DNA of 8,396 bases from Gemmatimonadota bacterium (GTDB lineage Bacteria > Gemmatimonadota > Gemmatimonadetes > Longimicrobiales > Longimicrobiaceae). Made by a program: the position numbers and the translations under genes. The notes beneath the pieces were generated by a model. The model was not told the DNA's origin. It was given only the letters and a program-made list of their open reading frames with translations, and ran no database searches. This document shows positions 5,333 to 8,396 of the stretch, piece after piece; position 1 is the stretch's first letter; each line of letters opens with the position of its first letter. The stretch is from positions 1 to 8,396 of the forward strand of contig JAHWJV010000138.1 in assembly GCA_019348265.1 (NCBI GenBank). The letters run 5' to 3'.

Positions 5333-6769
5333 ATGATGAGCTCGATACGTTTGTCGGTCGGGGCGTTGGCCGCGACCTGCGCGACCCTCTGCCTGGCTCC
5401 GCTCGCCCTGGCGCAGAGCCCGGCTTCCGACGCTGTCACCAAGCAGGTGTCGGCACTGCAGTCTCGCTGCGGATCCCTCGCCGGCGAGAAGCGCACGAGC
5501 TGCTTCGACTCGGAGCTCCTTGCCCTGCTGAAGCAGGCAGGAGTAGGCGCGACCATGACGGTCCTGGAGCGTCTCGGAGAGGCGGACAGGGACGTGCGGC
5601 GCGAGGGCCATCTGTACGCCCACTCGATCGGTCTCGCGGCGTTTCGTGGCCGCGACGAGGTGGGCGCCACCTTTTCGGAGTGCACTCCGATTTTCCAGTC
5701 CGGCTGCTATCACGGGGTGATCCAGTCGTACTTCGCCGACCTGGTAGGGTCCTCGGGCCCGGAAGCCGTCACGGCCGACGCGGTGAATCAGCTGTGCGGG
5801 AGCTACCGCGGTGATCCGGGCAAGCGCTGGATCCTCTTCCAGTGCGTGCACGGGATGGGACACGGGCTCGCGATGGTGCACCAGCACCACCTTCCGCGCA
5901 TGCTCGGCGGCTGCGACTTGCTACGCGAAGCGTGGGAGCGTGAGGGTTGTTACGGCGGCGCGTTCATGGAGAACGTGGTGCAGGCCACCGCGCCCCATCA
6001 CACGGTGGGCCGCCCGGAAGCCGGCGGAGCTCACGGGCATGACCCTGCCGGCAACGCCGACGTGGACCACGCAGCGATGGGCCACACCAGCACGGCCACT
6101 CCCTCCGTCGATCACGCCGCGATGGGACACACAGCCGCGGAAGCGGCCGCGATGGACCATGCCGCGATGGGGCACGGCGCGCCCGCCGGGGAGCCGTACA
6201 AGGCGCTCGACAAGAACGATCCACTCTACCCCTGCAATACGCTGGACGTGCGTTACCTGCGCTCCTGCTACAGCATGCAGACGTCCGCGATCCTGTTCTT
6301 CAACGGCGGCGACGTCCCCGCGACCGCGCGGGCCTGCGACGGCGCACCGGAGGATTTCCGCACCGCCTGCTATCAGAGCCTCGGCCGTGACATCAGCGCG
6401 TACACACTTCAGGACCACGCCAAAGCCGCCCAGCTCTGCGAGAATGGCGACCCGGCGTACCAGCCCTGGTGCCACGTCGGCTACACGAAGAACCTGGTCG
6501 ACCTGAACGCCGACGCGACCGACGGCATCGCCTACTGCCGCATCCTCACCAGCGCCGATGCCAAGGTCGCCTGCTACCGTGCCGTTGGTGAGGAAACCTG
6601 GGTCCTCACCAACGACCGCGAGAAGCACCGCGCCTGGTGCGACACCGCGGAAGCCGAGTACCGGGCGACCTGCGCCGCGGCTGCCGGTGTAAACAGGCCA
6701 GGGAACAGAGAACAGGGAAGAGCGAACAGCCTGCCCGTGCGTTTCCCACGACCGCATGTCCGCGGATGA
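5333..6769 (+). CDS. Secreted cysteine-paired repeat protein with a Met/His-rich (copper-type) insertion; function unknown
   Basis: A 478-residue exported protein. The start at 5333 (or 5336) follows GAGG (5324-5327) and gives a signal peptide cut after Ala27 (ALA|QS). The mature part has 18 cysteines. From residue 301 they form pairs C-x10/11-C at 301/312, 335/346, 369/380, 402/414 and 436/447, so both members recur every 33-34 residues. The second Cys is usually followed by Tyr. Less regular pairs lie at 46/57, 117/125, 155/171 and 194/206. This suggests a disulfide-stapled helical solenoid, analogous to Sel1/TPR-like Hcp proteins; that fold is inference. Between 215 and 298 is an insertion with DHAAMGH three times (245, 260, 275), a motif style known from periplasmic copper-binding proteins. 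HGMGHG and HQHH (173-186) add more histidines. Residues 452-478 are encoded by a heptamer array and look like an accidental tail. Confidence 0.82.
   Translation: MMSSIRLSVGALAATCATLCLAPLALAQSPASDAVTKQVSALQSRCGSLAGEKRTSCFDSELLALLKQAGVGATMTVLERLGEADRDVRREGHLYAHSIGLAAFRGRDEVGATFSECTPIFQSGCYHGVIQSYFADLVGSSGPEAVTADAVNQLCGSYRGDPGKRWILFQCVHGMGHGLAMVHQHHLPRMLGGCDLLREAWEREGCYGGAFMENVVQATAPHHTVGRPEAGGAHGHDPAGNADVDHAAMGHTSTATPSVDHAAMGHTAAEAAAMDHAAMGHGAPAGEPYKALDKNDPLYPCNTLDVRYLRSCYSMQTSAILFFNGGDVPATARACDGAPEDFRTACYQSLGRDISAYTLQDHAKAAQLCENGDPAYQPWCHVGYTKNLVDLNADATDGIAYCRILTSADAKVACYRAVGEETWVLTNDREKHRAWCDTAEAEYRATCAAAAGVNRPGNREQGRANSLPVRFPRPHVRG
6062..6196 (+). repeat. Three 45-bp tandem units encoding the DHAAMGH motif
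   Basis: Units at 6062-6106, 6107-6151 and 6152-6196 each begin with about 24 conserved bases encoding (V/M)DHAAMGH, followed by a divergent Ala/Thr/Pro/Gly-rich linker. The exact 15-codon period points to expansion by duplication inside the gene. Third-codon differences show that the copies are not recent. Confidence 0.8.
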
Positions 6770-6815
6770 CGGACGTCGGTATCCCCCTGCTCCCTGTTCC
6801 CTGTTCCCTGTTCCC
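6701..6815. repeat. Palindromic heptamer-array element C (GGGAACA family), at a head-to-tail gene junction
   Basis: Left arm: GGGAACA, GAGAACA, GGGAAGA, GCGAACA (6701-6728). Right arm: TGCTCCC then three TGTTCCC (6788-6815), the reverse complement of the unit. Unlike elements A and B it lies between two genes pointing the same way. The left arm is read through as codons of the cysteine-rich protein, and the right arm ends six bases before the rlmI start codon. The bases after the left array (AACAGC-C-TGCCCGT) match element A in 14 of 15 positions. Confidence 0.85.
6751..6780. other. Hairpin in the core of element C
   Basis: ACCG (6751-6754) pairs with CGGT (6777-6780), and ATGTCCG (6756-6762) pairs with CGGACGT (6770-6776). 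There is one bulged C and one G-U pair, around a CGGATGA loop. The stop TGA of the cysteine-rich protein gene (6767-6769) sits in the loop. No T run follows, so read-through into rlmI is plausible. Confidence 0.45.
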
Positions 6816-6821
6816 TCTCTC

Positions 6822-8009
6822 ATGAGGCCTCTCCGCCTCAGACGGAATGAGGACCGTCGGCTGAGGGCAGGGCACCTCTGGGTGTTCAGCAACGAGGTGG
6901 ACGTAGCGCATACTCCGCTGACGTCCTTCGAGCCGGGCGACCCGGTGCAGATTCAGGACAGCCGCGGTGCGCCGGTGGGAACGGGCTACGTAAACCCGCG
7001 GTCGCTGATCTGCGCCCGACTGGTCAGTCGGCGCCCGGACCGGGCGCTGGACGCGGAGCTACTCCGACGCCGCATCGGGAGCGCGCTCGGGCTCCGGACG
7101 CGCCTCTTCGCCGGTGATCCGTACTACCGCCTCGTGTACGGCGAGGGGGACGGGCTCCCGGGCCTGGTGGTCGACCGTTTCGGCGAGATGCTCGTCGTCC
7201 AGATCACAACCGCGGGCATGGAGCGGCTCCGCGCCGAGGTCGTCAGCGCGCTCGTCGAGCTCGTAGGCCCGGCCGGGATACTCCTCCGCAACGACACCGG
7301 GAGCCGTGAGCTCGAGGGCCTCGAGTCGTACGTCGAGGTGGCTCATGGTACGGTCCCCGAAAGGGTGGAGATCCGCGAAAACGGAATCCGCTTCGTCGTT
7401 CCCCTCACGGGCGGGCAGAAGACCGGCTGGTTTTACGACCACCGCGACAATCGCGCGCGGCTCCGCCGCTACGTCGGGGGACGCCGCGTGCTGGATGTCT
7501 TCTCATACGCCGGCGGCTGGGGGGTACAGGCAGCCGCGGCGAGCGCCACCGAGGTGGTGTGCGTCGATTCCTCCGCCTCGGCGCTCGCGCTGGTGGGGGA
7601 GAGCGCGAGCCTCAACGGCGTGGAAGGACGGATGGCCACGCTCCAGGGCGATGCTTTCGATGCGCTCCGTGATCTAGGCGCGGCTGGCGAGCGGTTCGAC
7701 GTGATCGTCCTCGATCCGCCGGCGTTCATCAAACGGCGGAAGGACCAGAAGCAGGGTGAAAAGGCCTACCAAAAGCTGAACCGCCTCGCCCTGGAGATCC
7801 TGTCCGATGAAGGGGTGCTCGTCTCCGCCTCCTGCTCGTACCATCTCGGGCGAGAGGCGCTGCTCGACGCGGTGCTCCGCGCCGGCCAGGAGACAGACCG
7901 CGAGCTGCAGATCCTGGAGGAGGGCCACCAGGGTCCGGACCATCCCGTCCACCCGGCCATTCCCGAGACCGCGTACCTGAAGGCTTTCTTCGCTCGCGCC
8001 ATGCGCTGA
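6822..8009 (+). CDS. rlmI: 23S rRNA cytosine methyltransferase, RlmI/RlmK family (class I SAM-dependent)
   Basis: A 395-residue cytoplasmic enzyme. In E. coli, RlmI makes m5C1962 in 23S rRNA using SAM. An N-terminal PUA-like domain (about 1-70) starts with the family pattern RLRAGHLWVFSNEV (13-26). A linker domain includes YYRLVYGEGDGLPGLVVDRFG (101-121). The methyltransferase core includes GGQKTGWFYDHRDNR (197-211), SAM-binding LDVFSYAGGWG (224-234), acidic VCVD (246-249), FDVIVLDPPAF (292-302) and VSASCS (334-339), with Cys338 the conserved cysteine. The length is typical. The ATG at 6822 is chosen by homology to the family N-terminus. The frame stays open to an ATG at 6756, but that would add array-encoded residues. 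No Shine-Dalgarno is visible, because the heptamer array occupies that position. The site modified in this organism is inferred from the family. Confidence 0.93.
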   Translation: MRPLRLRRNEDRRLRAGHLWVFSNEVDVAHTPLTSFEPGDPVQIQDSRGAPVGTGYVNPRSLICARLVSRRPDRALDAELLRRRIGSALGLRTRLFAGDPYYRLVYGEGDGLPGLVVDRFGEMLVVQITTAGMERLRAEVVSALVELVGPAGILLRNDTGSRELEGLESYVEVAHGTVPERVEIRENGIRFVVPLTGGQKTGWFYDHRDNRARLRRYVGGRRVLDVFSYAGGWGVQAAAASATEVVCVDSSASALALVGESASLNGVEGRMATLQGDAFDALRDLGAAGERFDVIVLDPPAFIKRRKDQKQGEKAYQKLNRLALEILSDEGVLVSASCSYHLGREALLDAVLRAGQETDRELQILEEGHQGPDHPVHPAIPETAYLKAFFARAMR

Positions 8010-8017
8010 GATCGTAG

Positions 8018-8048
8018 CCGGCAGCGGCGCGCGAGCCGCCTTCGCCGG
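8018..8048. other. Hairpin after rlmI, possible weak terminator
   Basis: CCGGC (8018-8022) pairs with GCCGG (8044-8048), and GCGGC (8024-8028) pairs with GCCGC (8035-8039). It begins 9 bp after the rlmI stop and has no following T run, so its role is uncertain; the next gene starts 26 bp later. Confidence 0.25.
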
Positions 8049-8073
8049 AAGTACCTCGACCTGAGGTGTGGGC

Positions 8074-8396
8074 ATGCCGCTTCCCTACGTTCTCCCGTTC
8101 GCCCCCCTCTTCTGGATCGTATTCGTCTGGGCAGTTGCGCCGGAGGTCCGGCTCATCCTCCGTGCGCGCGCCGGCGCCGAAGACACGGGTTCACCCGACG
8201 CGGGTTCGCTCCGCCTGATCGGGCTCGGGATGACCTTCGCCTTCCTCTCGGCCTTTCCCCTCTCGCTGCTCCAGGTTCTGGAGATCAGCCGCGCTCTGCG
8301 GCCCTTCGCCTTCGGCGGCGGGGTGCTCCTGCTGGTGGCGGGGAGCCTGCTCCGGCGCCACTGCTGGCGGGTGCTCGGGAGCTCTTTCACCTTCGA
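8074..8396 (+). CDS. ICMT-like membrane methyltransferase, N-terminal part (isoprenylcysteine carboxyl methyltransferase family); runs off the window
   Basis: The first 107 residues are visible. The ATG at 8074 follows GAGGTG (8063-8068) at 5-nt spacing. Hydrophobic segments at about 5-22, 47-69 and 78-92 look like membrane helices. They are followed by LLRRHCWRVLGSSFTF (92-107), which fits the pattern (LRxWAxxxLGxxFT) found before the catalytic half of bacterial ICMT/phospholipid-methyltransferase-like proteins. The catalytic SAM-binding C-terminal part is outside the window, so the assignment rests on the N-terminal pattern only. Bacterial members often have unknown substrates. It lies 64 bp after rlmI in the same direction and could be co-transcribed. 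Confidence 0.7.
   Translation, partial: MPLPYVLPFAPLFWIVFVWAVAPEVRLILRARAGAEDTGSPDAGSLRLIGLGMTFAFLSAFPLSLLQVLEISRALRPFAFGGGVLLLVAGSLLRRHCWRVLGSSFTF

Noticed and set aside
4827..5336. Open frames on both strands in the spacer before the cysteine-rich gene
   Set aside because: They are Arg/Pro/Gly-rich, lack convincing ribosome-binding sites, cross a terminator and a hexamer repeat, and match no family.
6701..6728. GGAAC within the heptamer as ECF sigma-factor -35 boxes
   Set aside because: No matching -10 element at the proper distance was found; the resemblance is only to a 5-base core.

Overview
This window is GC-rich bacterial chromosome. It encodes an envelope with a periplasm: an L,D-transpeptidase, an SLT-type lytic transglycosylase, a lipoprotein with a TonB/SusC-type plug domain, and a secreted cysteine-rich protein. 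The SusC-like plug, the high GC and the heptamer-repeat spacers together suggest Gemmatimonadota, possibly near Longimicrobium. That placement is inference from gene content, because the window carries no rRNA or marker phylogeny.

Layout. A leftward aspartate kinase (5' part only) occupies 1-437. A rightward L,D-transpeptidase (689-1879) converges on a leftward Nudix hydrolase (1986-2636). Divergent from the Nudix gene is a rightward pair: an orphan plug-domain lipoprotein (2867-3355) and a 119-residue acidic protein of unknown function (3436-3795). That pair converges on a leftward SLT lytic transglycosylase (3929-4666). A long spacer (4667-5332) holds stacked hairpins, a candidate 35-codon ORF and a strong intrinsic terminator with no convincing gene in front of it. 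Then come, all rightward, a secreted protein built from cysteine-paired repeats of about 34 residues with a Met/His-rich insertion (5333-6769), an RlmI-type 23S rRNA methyltransferase (6822-8009) and the start of an ICMT-like membrane methyltransferase (8074 to the window end).

The most unusual DNA feature is a set of three palindromic spacer elements (1879-1997, 3796-3927, 6701-6815). Each has a tandem array of 7-bp units, a central hairpin, and the inverted array. Two use GGGAACA-type units and one uses GCTATCA. The array borders coincide with stop codons to within 0-1 bp at four gene ends. At a fifth, the array is read through as a C-terminal tail. Parts of the core are shared between elements that have different arms, so they look modular.

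The most unusual protein is the 5333-6769 product. Its cysteines come in pairs (C-x10/11-C, then usually Tyr) recurring about every 34 residues, which implies a disulfide-stapled helical solenoid. A segment with three DHAAMGH motifs, resembling copper-binding sequences, interrupts it.

The genes do not form one pathway. Two act on peptidoglycan (transpeptidase and lytic transglycosylase), two are secreted proteins of unknown role, and the rest are housekeeping.
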